64,000 nt of DNA from Chitinophaga parva (GTDB lineage Bacteria; Bacteroidota; Bacteroidia; Chitinophagales; Chitinophagaceae). A program made the translations under genes and the position numbers. The notes under the pieces were generated by a model that had not been told where the DNA came from, did not search any database, and saw only the letters and a list, made by a program, of their open reading frames with translations. Shown in pieces: positions 8,025 to 16,213 of this stretch; the stretch's first letter is position 1; the number at the start of each line of letters is the position of its first letter. The stretch covers positions 1,240,001 through 1,304,000 of the forward strand of contig NZ_QCYK01000002.1 of the NCBI RefSeq assembly GCF_003071345.1, read 5' to 3'.

Positions 8025-9058
8025 TGCGCCGCCTCTTACTGTTTAGCCTGTTGCTGCTGGGCGCCTGCGCGGTACGTGCGCAACAAACGTTTACCAACCC
8101 GCTGCTGCCCGGCGGTGCCGATCCCTGGGTTATTTACCAGGATGGTTTTTATTACTACATGCATACTACCGGCCACACGCTGAAGATCTGGAAAACAAAA
8201 AGTATTGCAGACCTGAAGAACGCGGAAAGCAAAGTGGTGTGGACGCCGCCGGATACTGGTGCCTATTCCCGTGAGATCTGGGCGCCGGAGATCCATTTCA
8301 TTAACAGGAAATGGTACATCTACTTTGCGGCGGATGATGGTTCCAATGCGCACCACCGCCTGTGGGTGCTGGAGAATGCCAGCGCAGACCCCTTGCAGGG
8401 CACCTGGACCATGAAAGGTAAAGTGGCCGATGCTACGGACCAGTGGGCTATAGATGGTTCCGTGTTTGAGCACAAAGGCAAATGGTACATCATCTGGTCC
8501 GGGTGGGAAAAACGCGAGCAGGATTTTGAAATGCAGAACATCTACATCGCCGCGTTGAAAAATCCCTGGACCATTGAAGGCCCGCGGGTAAAGGTATCCT
8601 CCCCGGAACTGCCCTGGGAGCGCATCTGGGACAATAATCCCAAGGGCCATCCCAGCCGCCCGGTGTATGTAAATGAAGGCCCGGAAGTACTGGCCCACGG
8701 CAACAAGTTATTCCTGGTATACTCCGCCAGCGGTTGCTGGACCAATGATTATAAACTGGGTATGCTTACTGCCAATGCGAATGCCAACCTGCTGGACCCT
8801 AAGTCCTGGACCAAATCACCGGAGCCGGTGTTTGTACAATCACCGGAAAACCATGCATATGGTACTGGTCATAATTCTTTCTTCAAATCGCCCAGCGGTA
8901 AGGAAGACTGGATCCTGTACCACGCCAATCCTGAAACGGACCAGGGGTGTGGCGCACAGCGTAGCCCGCGTGCACAGCGCATCAGCTGGAAAGCAGATGG
9001 AACGCCGGATTTTGGTATCCCCGTGGCTACGGGGCAGGCGATTGCCATCCCGAAATAA
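8024..9058 (+). CDS. GH43-family glycosidase, secreted
   Basis: A 344-residue secreted five-bladed beta-propeller glycosidase with signal peptide (cleavage near RAQ-QTF). The three GH43 catalytic acids are visible: Asp33 in GGADPWV (base), Asp144 in WAIDGS (pKa modulator) and Glu218 in VNEGPEVL (acid). Further landmarks are REIWAPEIHFINRKWYIYFAAD and the C-terminal YGTGHNSFF. GH43 enzymes are mostly alpha-L-arabinofuranosidases or beta-xylosidases; the GH43 exo-arabinanase-like group is the best guess. It is translationally coupled to the epimerase and ends at a large nested hairpin. Confidence 0.9.
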   Translation: MRRLLLFSLLLLGACAVRAQQTFTNPLLPGGADPWVIYQDGFYYYMHTTGHTLKIWKTKSIADLKNAESKVVWTPPDTGAYSREIWAPEIHFINRKWYIYFAADDGSNAHHRLWVLENASADPLQGTWTMKGKVADATDQWAIDGSVFEHKGKWYIIWSGWEKREQDFEMQNIYIAALKNPWTIEGPRVKVSSPELPWERIWDNNPKGHPSRPVYVNEGPEVLAHGNKLFLVYSASGCWTNDYKLGMLTANANANLLDPKSWTKSPEPVFVQSPENHAYGTGHNSFFKSPSGKEDWILYHANPETDQGCGAQRSPRAQRISWKADGTPDFGIPVATGQAIAIPK

Positions 9059-9078
9059 CAGCATGGCACAAGCATAAA

Positions 9079-9174
9079 AAAGCCCGGCACAATTTTGTGA
9101 AGTGCCCCCAAAAAGCTAAACACTTTTGGGGGCACTTCAACTTTAGGGGCGCACTTCAATTTGCGCCGGGCTTT
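9079..9174. terminator. Nested bidirectional terminator between GH43 and sulfatase genes
   Basis: The outer arms AAAGCCCGGC (9079-9088) and GCCGGGCTTT (9165-9174) enclose an inner hairpin of about 15 bp (AAGTGCCCCC at 9100, with its complement ending at 9137). A second GCACTTCAA copy lies at 9150-9158. The outer arms are flanked by an A run on the left and T-rich sequence on the right, so the element can stop transcripts from both convergent genes. The inner stem is unusually strong for a terminator loop. Confidence 0.75.
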
Positions 9175-9178
9175 CTTT

Positions 9179-10705
9179 TTACTTTTCCCTTTCAAATATT
9201 TCCAAGGCGTCTTTATCGTCATACTGCTTTATCAGCGCTTCCAGCCTGGTTTTCAGGGATGTTACCGTTTTAGCATAGGCCGCATCCTTGTACAGGTTGT
9301 GTACCTGCTGCGGATCTTTTTTCAGGTCATACAGCTCCCATGCATTGGCCTCGCCGTAAAAATGTACCAGCGTATAGTCCGGGGTGCGTACGCCAAAATG
9401 CGGGTACACATGGTGGGGTTGCGGGAACTCGTAGTAGTGGTAATATACCGCATCGTGAATGGGGGTTTTGTCACCTTTGAGCAGGGGCAGGAATGATCTG
9501 CCCTGTATGCCTGCCGGGATGGGGGCGTGTGCAATGTCCAGCAAGGTAGGCGCCCAGTCTATGTTTGCGGTGAGCTGGTTGATCCGGGTGCCGGGTTTTA
9601 CCACACCAGGGTAGCGCACCAGGAAAGCGGTCTTTAACGACTGCTCATAAATGAAACGCTTGTCAAACCAGCCATGCTCACCCATGTAAAAGCCCTGGTC
9701 AGAGGCGTAGATCACCACGGTATTTTCACGGAGATGGTGGGCGTCCAGGTAGTCGAGCAGCTTACCGATATTGCGGTCCAGTGATTTTGCGGTGGAGAGG
9801 TAATCCTTCAGATAGCGCTCATATTTCCACTTCACCAGCGCATCGCCACCCAGGTGCAGGCGGTCAAATTCTGCACTCACCTTGTCATAGTAAGCCTTGA
9901 ACTTTTCTTTTTGCTCCGGCGTAAAGCGGCTGTAGGGACTCTTTTTCTGGTCGTAGTCCACATGCACTTTCAGGTCCTCGCGCAGGCGCATGGTCTTGTC
10001 AATGGTCATGTCCTGGTTTTGCGCGGCTACGCGGTCCTTGTAATCATCCTTGAAGGTGGAGGGCAGGGGAAAGTCTTTATCATCATAAGCGCCCAGGTCC
10101 TGCAGGTCGGGGAACCATTCGCGGTGCGTGGCCTTTTCACCCACCACCAGGAAGAAGGGGCGGCTGGTGTCGCGCTGGTTCAGCCATTGTTCAGAAAAGT
10201 CCGTGATCAGGTTTGTTACATATCCTTCATGGCGCACGGTATCTTTTGCGTTGATGAAATCGGGATTGTAATACTGGCCCTGACCATTAAGGATATTGAA
10301 ATAATCAAAGCCGGTGGGCAGGCTGCCCAGGTGCCATTTACCGATCCAAGCGGTCTGGTAGCCCTGCTGGCGCAGTACCTGCTGGAACTGCTCCTGGTTG
10401 GGGTTGAAGATCTGCCTTTCATTCACCTTAAAACCATTTTCATGGCTGTACTTACCCGTGAGCAAGGTGGCGCGGCTGGGTCCACAGATAGAGTTGGTCA
10501 CCAGGGCGTTGCTGAATAGCGCACCACTTCTGGCAATGCGGTCTATGTTAGGTGTTACGGCCAGTTTGCTGCCATAAGCGCTGATAGCCTGGTAGGCGTG
10601 GTCGTCAGAGAAGATCACGATGATGTTGGGCTGTTTGTGCTGGGCCACTGCCTGTAAAGACAGGAGGGAGGCGAGGGCCAGCAGGCGGAAAGAAAGACGT
10701 TGCAT
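9179..10705 (-). CDS. Sulfatase (S1 family, N-acetylglucosamine-6-sulfatase-like)
   Basis: A 508-residue secreted sulfatase with a signal peptide cut near VAQ-HKQ. The formylglycine motif is NSICGPSRATLLTG, with Cys74 as the residue oxidised to formylglycine. Metal ligands are Asp34-Asp35 of IFSDDHAYQ and the ASDQGFYMGEHGWFDKRF segment. The SDDHAYQAISAYG opening and overall layout resemble Bacteroides GlcNAc-6-O-sulfatases (S1_11), a family recollection and not a search result. It removes sulfate esters in the periplasm. It lies 125 bases behind SusD of the same strand and is probably part of that PUL. No sulfatase-maturing enzyme is in the window. Confidence 0.88.
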   Translation of the reverse strand: MQRLSFRLLALASLLSLQAVAQHKQPNIIVIFSDDHAYQAISAYGSKLAVTPNIDRIARSGALFSNALVTNSICGPSRATLLTGKYSHENGFKVNERQIFNPNQEQFQQVLRQQGYQTAWIGKWHLGSLPTGFDYFNILNGQGQYYNPDFINAKDTVRHEGYVTNLITDFSEQWLNQRDTSRPFFLVVGEKATHREWFPDLQDLGAYDDKDFPLPSTFKDDYKDRVAAQNQDMTIDKTMRLREDLKVHVDYDQKKSPYSRFTPEQKEKFKAYYDKVSAEFDRLHLGGDALVKWKYERYLKDYLSTAKSLDRNIGKLLDYLDAHHLRENTVVIYASDQGFYMGEHGWFDKRFIYEQSLKTAFLVRYPGVVKPGTRINQLTANIDWAPTLLDIAHAPIPAGIQGRSFLPLLKGDKTPIHDAVYYHYYEFPQPHHVYPHFGVRTPDYTLVHFYGEANAWELYDLKKDPQQVHNLYKDAAYAKTVTSLKTRLEALIKQYDDKDALEIFEREK

Positions 10706-10830
10706 GTAATACCGGTTATAGTTTTTGTTTTTGATATTGGAAATTGAACGCTGCCGCCGGTTTTAGCGGCCGGCCAGGAGTGGAACCTGTGTAGCATGAT
10801 AAAATGTCCCGCATAGAAAATACTCAAATT

Positions 10831-12288
10831 TTATTGAGTATACCCGCCATTCTGGGTGAGTTGTTTGTTAACATCCCGCTCCCGTTGTGGAATGGGGTAG
10901 AGGGTATCGTAATCCTGGATGCCCAGTCCCTTTGCTTTCAGTAAGGTCAGCAGGTTGCCGGTACGTTTCAGGTCAAACCAGCGCTGGTCCTCAAACCCAA
11001 ATTCCCAGCGGCGCTCATTCAGCAGCGCATCGCGCAGGCCTGCCTGGCTTACCCCACTGATGTCTATGCTGGCATCGGGTGTGGTGATGGACTTGCCATA
11101 AGCGCGGCGGCGTACCTGGTTAAGGGCGTCCAAGGCTGTGGCAGACGGGCCATTCAGCTCATTCTCCGCTTCTGCATACGTCAGCAGGATGTCTGCATAA
11201 CGCACAATGGGAAAGTTGAGTGAACCTTCACCCAGGTTCGTGATAGCAGCCGGATCAAAGTATTTGAACCAGTGCGGGCGGAAGGTGGCCAGGCCTGCGC
11301 CGGCGTCATATTGCGTAAAGAAGGTCTTGTCTTTGCGCAGATCACCCGTTAAGAAGCTGTTGTAAAATTCCACGGTGGGCACGTCTGCACTGTTGCCACC
11401 CACGGTACCACCGCCTGCCAGCGGGATGGTGGAGCGGGGCAGGAAAAGCGCCATGGCAAAGCCATTGCCCGTACCAGTGTTGCCTTTGTTCTGGATGCCA
11501 AAAATCACTTCTTTGTTAAAGCGGTTGGCCGGCGCAAAGATGTCTGCATAGGTGGGCAGCAGGCCATATTGCACATTGTTCAACACCAGCCGGGCTTCCG
11601 CGCGGGCATTGGCATAGTCATGCAGGGTAAGGTATACTTTACTCAGCAGGGCGCTGGCGGCAGCGCGGGTGGCGCGGCCATTGCCGGAGGCGCTGCTCAC
11701 ATCATCCAGGTTTTGTTCGCCTTCTTTCAGGTCGCTGATGATCTGGCTGTAAATGGCTTCCTGTGCGGCTCTTGGCTGGCTCACACTGTCCAGGGTGGTT
11801 ACCTGGTGCAGTACCAGGGGCACGGGGCCAAACAGGCGTACCAGGTCAAAATACAGCAAGGCACGGATATATTTGGCTTCCGCGATCAGTCTTGCCTTTT
11901 TAGTGGCGTCCATGGCGATGCCGGGTATTTTGTCGATGGCCACGTTGGCATTGGCAATACCCTTGTAAATGCCCGTCCACAGCGTTTCTATACGGTCGTT
12001 TACCGGCCCGTAAGTGTAATTTTTCAGGGCAAAGATGTAGGCATTGGCCACACCCTGCCCGCATTCTGCATTATCCGTGGGCAGTTCTGCCAGCAGGTAC
12101 ATGCCGCGGTAGTACACCTCGGATTGGTTGTTCAATTCATCGTAAGCCCCTACCACGGCGGCGTCTGCATCGGCCGCTGTTTTGTAGAAGTTTTCCGCTG
12201 TCATGGTGGAAGTTGGTTTTTCTTCCAGGAACTTTTTGCACGATGCCATTCCGGCTGCCAGCAGGAGGCCAAGCAATATCTTTCTCAT
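10831..12288 (-). CDS. SusD/RagB-family glycan-binding lipoprotein
   Basis: A SusD-like lipoprotein of about 485 residues. I favour the second Met (MRKILLGLLL, Cys17 in GMASC) over the Met three codons earlier. The early SusD_RagB region (ENFYKTAADADAAVVGAYDELN), TPR-like helices, and the C-terminal YADILLTYAEAENELNG and YPIPQRERDVN segments are all typical. It forms the outer-membrane lid over the SusC encoded just upstream, which ends 18-19 bases before this gene. A small inverted repeat (TACTCAA/TTGAGTA around 10821-10840) overlaps its stop codon, and a sulfatase follows. Confidence 0.95.
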   Translation of the reverse strand: MRKILLGLLLAAGMASCKKFLEEKPTSTMTAENFYKTAADADAAVVGAYDELNNQSEVYYRGMYLLAELPTDNAECGQGVANAYIFALKNYTYGPVNDRIETLWTGIYKGIANANVAIDKIPGIAMDATKKARLIAEAKYIRALLYFDLVRLFGPVPLVLHQVTTLDSVSQPRAAQEAIYSQIISDLKEGEQNLDDVSSASGNGRATRAAASALLSKVYLTLHDYANARAEARLVLNNVQYGLLPTYADIFAPANRFNKEVIFGIQNKGNTGTGNGFAMALFLPRSTIPLAGGGTVGGNSADVPTVEFYNSFLTGDLRKDKTFFTQYDAGAGLATFRPHWFKYFDPAAITNLGEGSLNFPIVRYADILLTYAEAENELNGPSATALDALNQVRRRAYGKSITTPDASIDISGVSQAGLRDALLNERRWEFGFEDQRWFDLKRTGNLLTLLKAKGLGIQDYDTLYPIPQRERDVNKQLTQNGGYTQ

Positions 12289-12306
12289 GTTACTCATTTT
12301 GGTCCA

Positions 12307-15300
12307 CTAAAAATTCAGGTTCAGGCCTACCATGTATGCTTTAGGCGTGGGGTAGGTATCGGCGTCCACCCCGCGCAGGATGGTGCCCTGGCCGGTTTGG
12401 TTACCCTCCGGATCGTAACCGGTGTAGTGCGTGATGGTAAACAGGTTTAACGCAGACGCATATACGCGGAGTTGCTGGATGCGGGCCGCCTGTAACCAGC
12501 GCGCCGGCAGGCTGTAACCCAGGGTGAGCACGCCCAGGCGGAAGTAAGAGCCGCTTTCCAGTTGTGCATTGGAGAACAGGAAGGAGCGGTTCAGGCTTGC
12601 GCGGGGAATGCTGTTGCTCGGGTTTGTGGGTGTCCAGCGGTACTTCACGCGTTCGGAGCTGTTTTTCTGGCCGGTGGGCAGGTCCAGTTCCGCGCGGGTG
12701 CTGTTAAGGATGGTATTGCCATACACCCAGTTGAACGAAGCACTGAGATCAAAACCTTTGTAGAAGAAATCGTGGGTCATGCCGCCAAAGAATTTTGGAT
12801 CTGCATTGCCCAGGAACTTACGGTCGGTTGCATCGATCTTGCCATCGCCATTCAAGTCTTTGTACCGGCGGTCGCCCGCTACAGCCGTGGGTTGTGCGCT
12901 ATGTGAAATAGCATCGCCTGTCTGGAAAATGCCATCGCTCACATAACCAAAGAAGGAACTGATGGGATGACCTGCCTGCACCACCACCGGGTTGGAGATC
13001 TTCAGGTATCCATTGATCTCACCGGTAAGGATCTGCGACACGGGCCCCAGGCTCAGCACCTTATTACGGTTGGCCGCGATGTTAAGGTTCACGTTCCATT
13101 TAAATTGCTTGTCTATCACCGCGGCATTCAGGCCCAGCTCCACGCCCCGGTTCTGTACACTGCCTATGTTTTGCAGGGCGGAAGAGAAGCCCGTGCTCCA
13201 GGGCACGTTGATGAAGAGCAGCATGTCTGTGGTCTTCTTATTGTACCAGTCCGCCGTTATATTCAGGCGCCCGTTAAAGAAACCGGCATCCAGGCCCAGG
13301 TCTGCCTGCGCGGTGGACTCCCACTTCAGGTCACCATTCGGGATATTGCCGGGTGCATAGCCTTTCACCACCTGGTCACCTATCACGTAGCTCATGTTGG
13401 AAAGGCCGGCCAGTGATTGGTAGCTGGCTATTTCCTGGTTACCGATCTTACCATAGCTGGCGCGTATTTTAAGTTCGCTGAAGAGGTGCAGCTGTTTGAT
13501 GAAGTCTTCTTCCGACAGTTTCCAGGCCACAGACCCGGAAGGGAAATAACCAAACTTGTTGTTGGTACCAAACTTGGAAGAACCATCCACGCGCTCTGTA
13601 AGTGTAAGCAGGTATTTGTCTTTAAACGCATAGTTAATACGGCCAATGAAAGACGCCAGCTGCCAGTTGTCTACATTGGTGACCGGCGAGCCAATGATAG
13701 CACCGGCGCCCAGGTTGTCTGCCTTTTGCAGGTCGTTCACAAAGCCGGATGCCGCAGTGGTCACGGTCTCCCGGTTGTACTTTTGAACGGTAAAGCCACC
13801 CAGCACGGTGAGCGCATGATCGTTGAAATTGTGATGATAGGTCAGCGTATTTTCATTCAGCCAGGAAGTGCTGTTGGCACTGGATACCCTGGCCTGCCCG
13901 TTTACATTGTAACCGGAAAGCACGGTACGGGGCGCGTAATATTTTTCTTTGGTATTGATCACGTCCGCGCCTGCGCTGGTACGGAAGTCGAGCCCGTCCA
14001 GGATCTTGAAGTTCGCATATACATTGCCCAGGATGCGGTAAGTGGTGCTGCGGTTCAGCAGGTCTTTTGCAGTAGCCACAGGATTGCCCATGGGAATGCC
14101 CCGGTCACTTTGCAATACATAGGTGCCATCCGGGTTGCGTACTTTGAGAATAGGGTTAAATGCCAGCGCTTCTTCAATCACCCCCTGGGTGCCTTCCCCG
14201 CCGGAAGTGGCGCTGAGGGCCTGGTTGGCGTCCGTGCGTGCAATGGACAGGTTAGTACCAAAGCTAAGCCGGGACGTAGCCTGGCGCTCCAGGTTAAAGC
14301 GGGTCGCATAGCGTTTGAAATTGGAATTGATCACAATCCCATCCTGGTTAAAATAGTTGAAGGAGAGTGCATATTTTGTTTTGGCATCGCCCCCGGCGGC
14401 GGTAAGCTGGTAGTTCTGCTCCGGCGCCGTGCGGAATATCTGGTCCTGCCAGTTGGTACCTTCGCCAAAAGATTTGATCTGTTCCGGGGTGTAGAGCTGT
14501 GTGCCGTTGGCATCGTTCACCAGGTTGGCAAAGTCAGTCGCATTCAGCAGGGGCAGTTTTTTAGGCACCTGCTGTATGCCGTAAAATGCATTGAAATCAA
14601 AGCGGGTAGGGCCTTCTTTGCCTTTGCGGGTGGTGATCAGGACCACGCCGTTGGCGCCCCGTGCGCCGTATACCGCGGCGGCAGAAGCGTCTTTCAATAT
14701 TTCAATGGATACAATGTCGTTCGGGTTGATCAGCGCCAGGGCATTGAGTTTGGGGCCTACCGTAGCACCGGCTGCAGCGGCGCTGTTATCGTTGTACACG
14801 GGAAACCCGTCTATTACATACAAGGGCTCAGAGCCGGTGTTCACCGAGTTGCTGCCCCGCACGCGGATGGACGTGGCGCCACCCGGCTGGCCGGAGGTAG
14901 TGCTTACCTGCACGCCCGCGGCGCGGCCTTTCAGACCATTATCCAGCGATACCGTGGGCGTCTTTTTAAACTGCGCTTCATTAATGGAAGTGATGGAGCC
15001 CGTAAGATCGCTCTTCTTTTGAGTACCGTAACCTACCACGATCACTTCGTTCAGCGCAGCGGTGTTGTCGTTAAGGCGTACCAGCAGGTTGCGCTGGTTC
15101 TTCACCGCTATCTCCTGGCTGTTGTAGCCCAGGCCTGTGATCACCAGGGTATCCTGTGGTTTTACGGCAAGGGAAAAATGGCCGTTGGCGTCCGTAGCGG
15201 TGCCTTGCGTCCCGTGCTTGATGCGCACGTTGATACCGGGCAGCAACTCTCCTTTGGAGGACTGCACGGATCCGCTCACTGTGCCGTTTTGTACCTGTGC

Positions 15301-15357
15301 ATGGACCAGTGGCGCCAGCAGCAGGGATACGGCAAAGAAGGGTAAGATTGATTTCAT
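12307..15357 (-). CDS. SusC/RagA TonB-linked outer membrane receptor
   Basis: A 1016-residue SusC transporter without an STN domain. In order: signal peptide (to about VHAQ), a carboxypeptidase-like domain (GTVSGSVQSSKGELLPGINV), the TonB box region NEVIVVGYGTQKKSDLTGS, the plug (PTVSLDNGLKGRAAGVQV, RGSNSVNTGSEPLYVIDGFP, KDASAAAVYGARGANGVVLITTRKG), and a 22-strand barrel ending VGLNLNF. It would import the glycan bound by the adjacent SusD using TonB energy. Its promoter-like element lies about 415 bases upstream, leaving a long leader, with a 15-bp inverted repeat behind it (15787-15821). The ROK regulator is encoded divergently. Confidence 0.96.
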   Translation of the reverse strand: MKSILPFFAVSLLLAPLVHAQVQNGTVSGSVQSSKGELLPGINVRIKHGTQGTATDANGHFSLAVKPQDTLVITGLGYNSQEIAVKNQRNLLVRLNDNTAALNEVIVVGYGTQKKSDLTGSITSINEAQFKKTPTVSLDNGLKGRAAGVQVSTTSGQPGGATSIRVRGSNSVNTGSEPLYVIDGFPVYNDNSAAAAGATVGPKLNALALINPNDIVSIEILKDASAAAVYGARGANGVVLITTRKGKEGPTRFDFNAFYGIQQVPKKLPLLNATDFANLVNDANGTQLYTPEQIKSFGEGTNWQDQIFRTAPEQNYQLTAAGGDAKTKYALSFNYFNQDGIVINSNFKRYATRFNLERQATSRLSFGTNLSIARTDANQALSATSGGEGTQGVIEEALAFNPILKVRNPDGTYVLQSDRGIPMGNPVATAKDLLNRSTTYRILGNVYANFKILDGLDFRTSAGADVINTKEKYYAPRTVLSGYNVNGQARVSSANSTSWLNENTLTYHHNFNDHALTVLGGFTVQKYNRETVTTAASGFVNDLQKADNLGAGAIIGSPVTNVDNWQLASFIGRINYAFKDKYLLTLTERVDGSSKFGTNNKFGYFPSGSVAWKLSEEDFIKQLHLFSELKIRASYGKIGNQEIASYQSLAGLSNMSYVIGDQVVKGYAPGNIPNGDLKWESTAQADLGLDAGFFNGRLNITADWYNKKTTDMLLFINVPWSTGFSSALQNIGSVQNRGVELGLNAAVIDKQFKWNVNLNIAANRNKVLSLGPVSQILTGEINGYLKISNPVVVQAGHPISSFFGYVSDGIFQTGDAISHSAQPTAVAGDRRYKDLNGDGKIDATDRKFLGNADPKFFGGMTHDFFYKGFDLSASFNWVYGNTILNSTRAELDLPTGQKNSSERVKYRWTPTNPSNSIPRASLNRSFLFSNAQLESGSYFRLGVLTLGYSLPARWLQAARIQQLRVYASALNLFTITHYTGYDPEGNQTGQGTILRGVDADTYPTPKAYMVGLNLNF

Positions 15358-15777
15358 ATCATCGGTTTATTTTCTCTCATGGCAATAGGTATCCTGTTCC
15401 GCAAAACCAGTGTTTTGCGGGTGACGGAAGGCAGGGATGCAGCTGGATGAAAGTGCCGTGATTACGGTCTTGGCTATACGAAATTTACAGGCCACAAACG
15501 CCAGGGCAAGCCTTATGGTTGTGCAACAGGCATAGCGGTTCCGTTTGGCAGATCCATAAAGGATTGTCCATGCGGGAAGAGCATTCCCTTTTCAGGATGA
15601 AGGTTGAATGTGTGTGGTGCGTGTGCTTCCGTGGTGGTACCGGTGCCTACGGCGTAAGCATTTCCCGTGGTGGTGGCAGGAGCTGCAGTAATAAATACGG
15701 ATCGGTTTTCACAGCAGGGGTGGTACCTGCCTTTCCGGGGCGCATGATCAACCGGTGGTAAGTTGATGTTCCGGGAG

Positions 15778-15821
15778 CAAAGATATTTTTATTACTCTAT
15801 AAATCCTATAGGGTAATAAAA
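15778..15821 (-). promoter_or_regulatory. Promoter and palindromic operator upstream of susC
   Basis: On the minus strand TATCTTTG (15778-15785) is an exact match to the -7 element TAnnTTTG. Directly upstream, TTTTATTACTCTATA (15787-15801) and TATAGGGTAATAAAA (15807-15821) form a 15-bp inverted repeat with one mismatch and a 5-nt spacer. The outer TTTTATTA/TAATAAAA blocks resemble ROK-family (Mlc/NagC) operators, and a ROK regulator is encoded next door. No good -33 TTTG is present at the expected distance. The susC leader would be about 415 nt. Confidence 0.6.
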
Positions 15822-15830
15822 TTAAGTTGC

Positions 15831-15861
15831 AAAAAAACGGGGCGGCTGAAGAGCTGCCCCG
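15831..15861 (-). terminator. Orphan minus-strand intrinsic terminator
   Basis: CGGGGCGGCT (15838-15847) pairs with AGCTGCCCCG (15852-15861), 10 bp with one G-T pair and a GAAG loop. Seven A residues at 15831-15837 give the U tract on the minus strand. No minus-strand protein gene lies between this point and the ROK gene, so either a small RNA or read-through antisense transcript ends here. Confidence 0.65.
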
Positions 15862-16046
15862 TATTCATGAAGAGAGTTACTATTGTGTACCTATTGCTAA
15901 AAGCGTTTCAGGTATGGGTGTTATGTTTATAAGTATAACAGGAGGGGAGTGCTAATTGTTGGCGGAGTGGAAGAATTTTTTTGGGGTGATTCCCCAACCA
16001 GGCCCGGGAACAACGCCATAGGGCCTGGTCTGGGGAGGTAAGGAGA

Positions 16047-16067
16047 TTATATTATTTTATAATATAA
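16047..16067. promoter_or_regulatory. AT-rich perfect palindrome upstream of ROK gene
   Basis: TTATATTAT (16047-16055) and ATAATATAA (16059-16067) are perfect reverse complements around a TTT spacer. The site is about 100 bases upstream of the presumed ROK promoter element. It is a candidate second operator, but the sequence is AT-rich and could be a chance palindrome. Confidence 0.4.
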
Positions 16068-16213
16068 ATTCCCAACCAAACCACTAACTTCCTTTCGGAT
16101 AGGAGATGGGGAATATTTATTTTTAAAAAGTTGTGTTTACTTATTAAAATTCCCTAGCTTAGATTTAAATATTTGTTAAGAATCGAGCAGATATAACCGT
16201 TCCAGCATCAAAA

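Larger units (their letters stand above)
15358..16213. other. Long intergenic region between susC and the ROK regulator
   Basis: 856 bases without a convincing gene. From left to right it holds the presumed susC leader (15358-15772), the promoter and palindrome (15778-15821), a minus-strand terminator-like hairpin (15831-15861), a strong 13-bp hairpin (15992-16035), a second perfect palindrome (16047-16067), and a -7-like AATATTTG (16168-16175) for the ROK gene. The short open frame 15519-15761 has no protein-like features and lies antisense to the leader. Confidence 0.6.

Noticed and set aside
13417..15345. 642-codon plus-strand open frame opposite susC
   Set aside because: It is a shadow of the SusC reading frame; the sense gene has a signal peptide, TonB box, plug and barrel, whereas this frame shows no family features.
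15519..15761. 80-codon plus-strand frame upstream of susC
   Set aside because: Cys/Gly/Arg-rich peptide with no homology cues, antisense to the likely susC leader.
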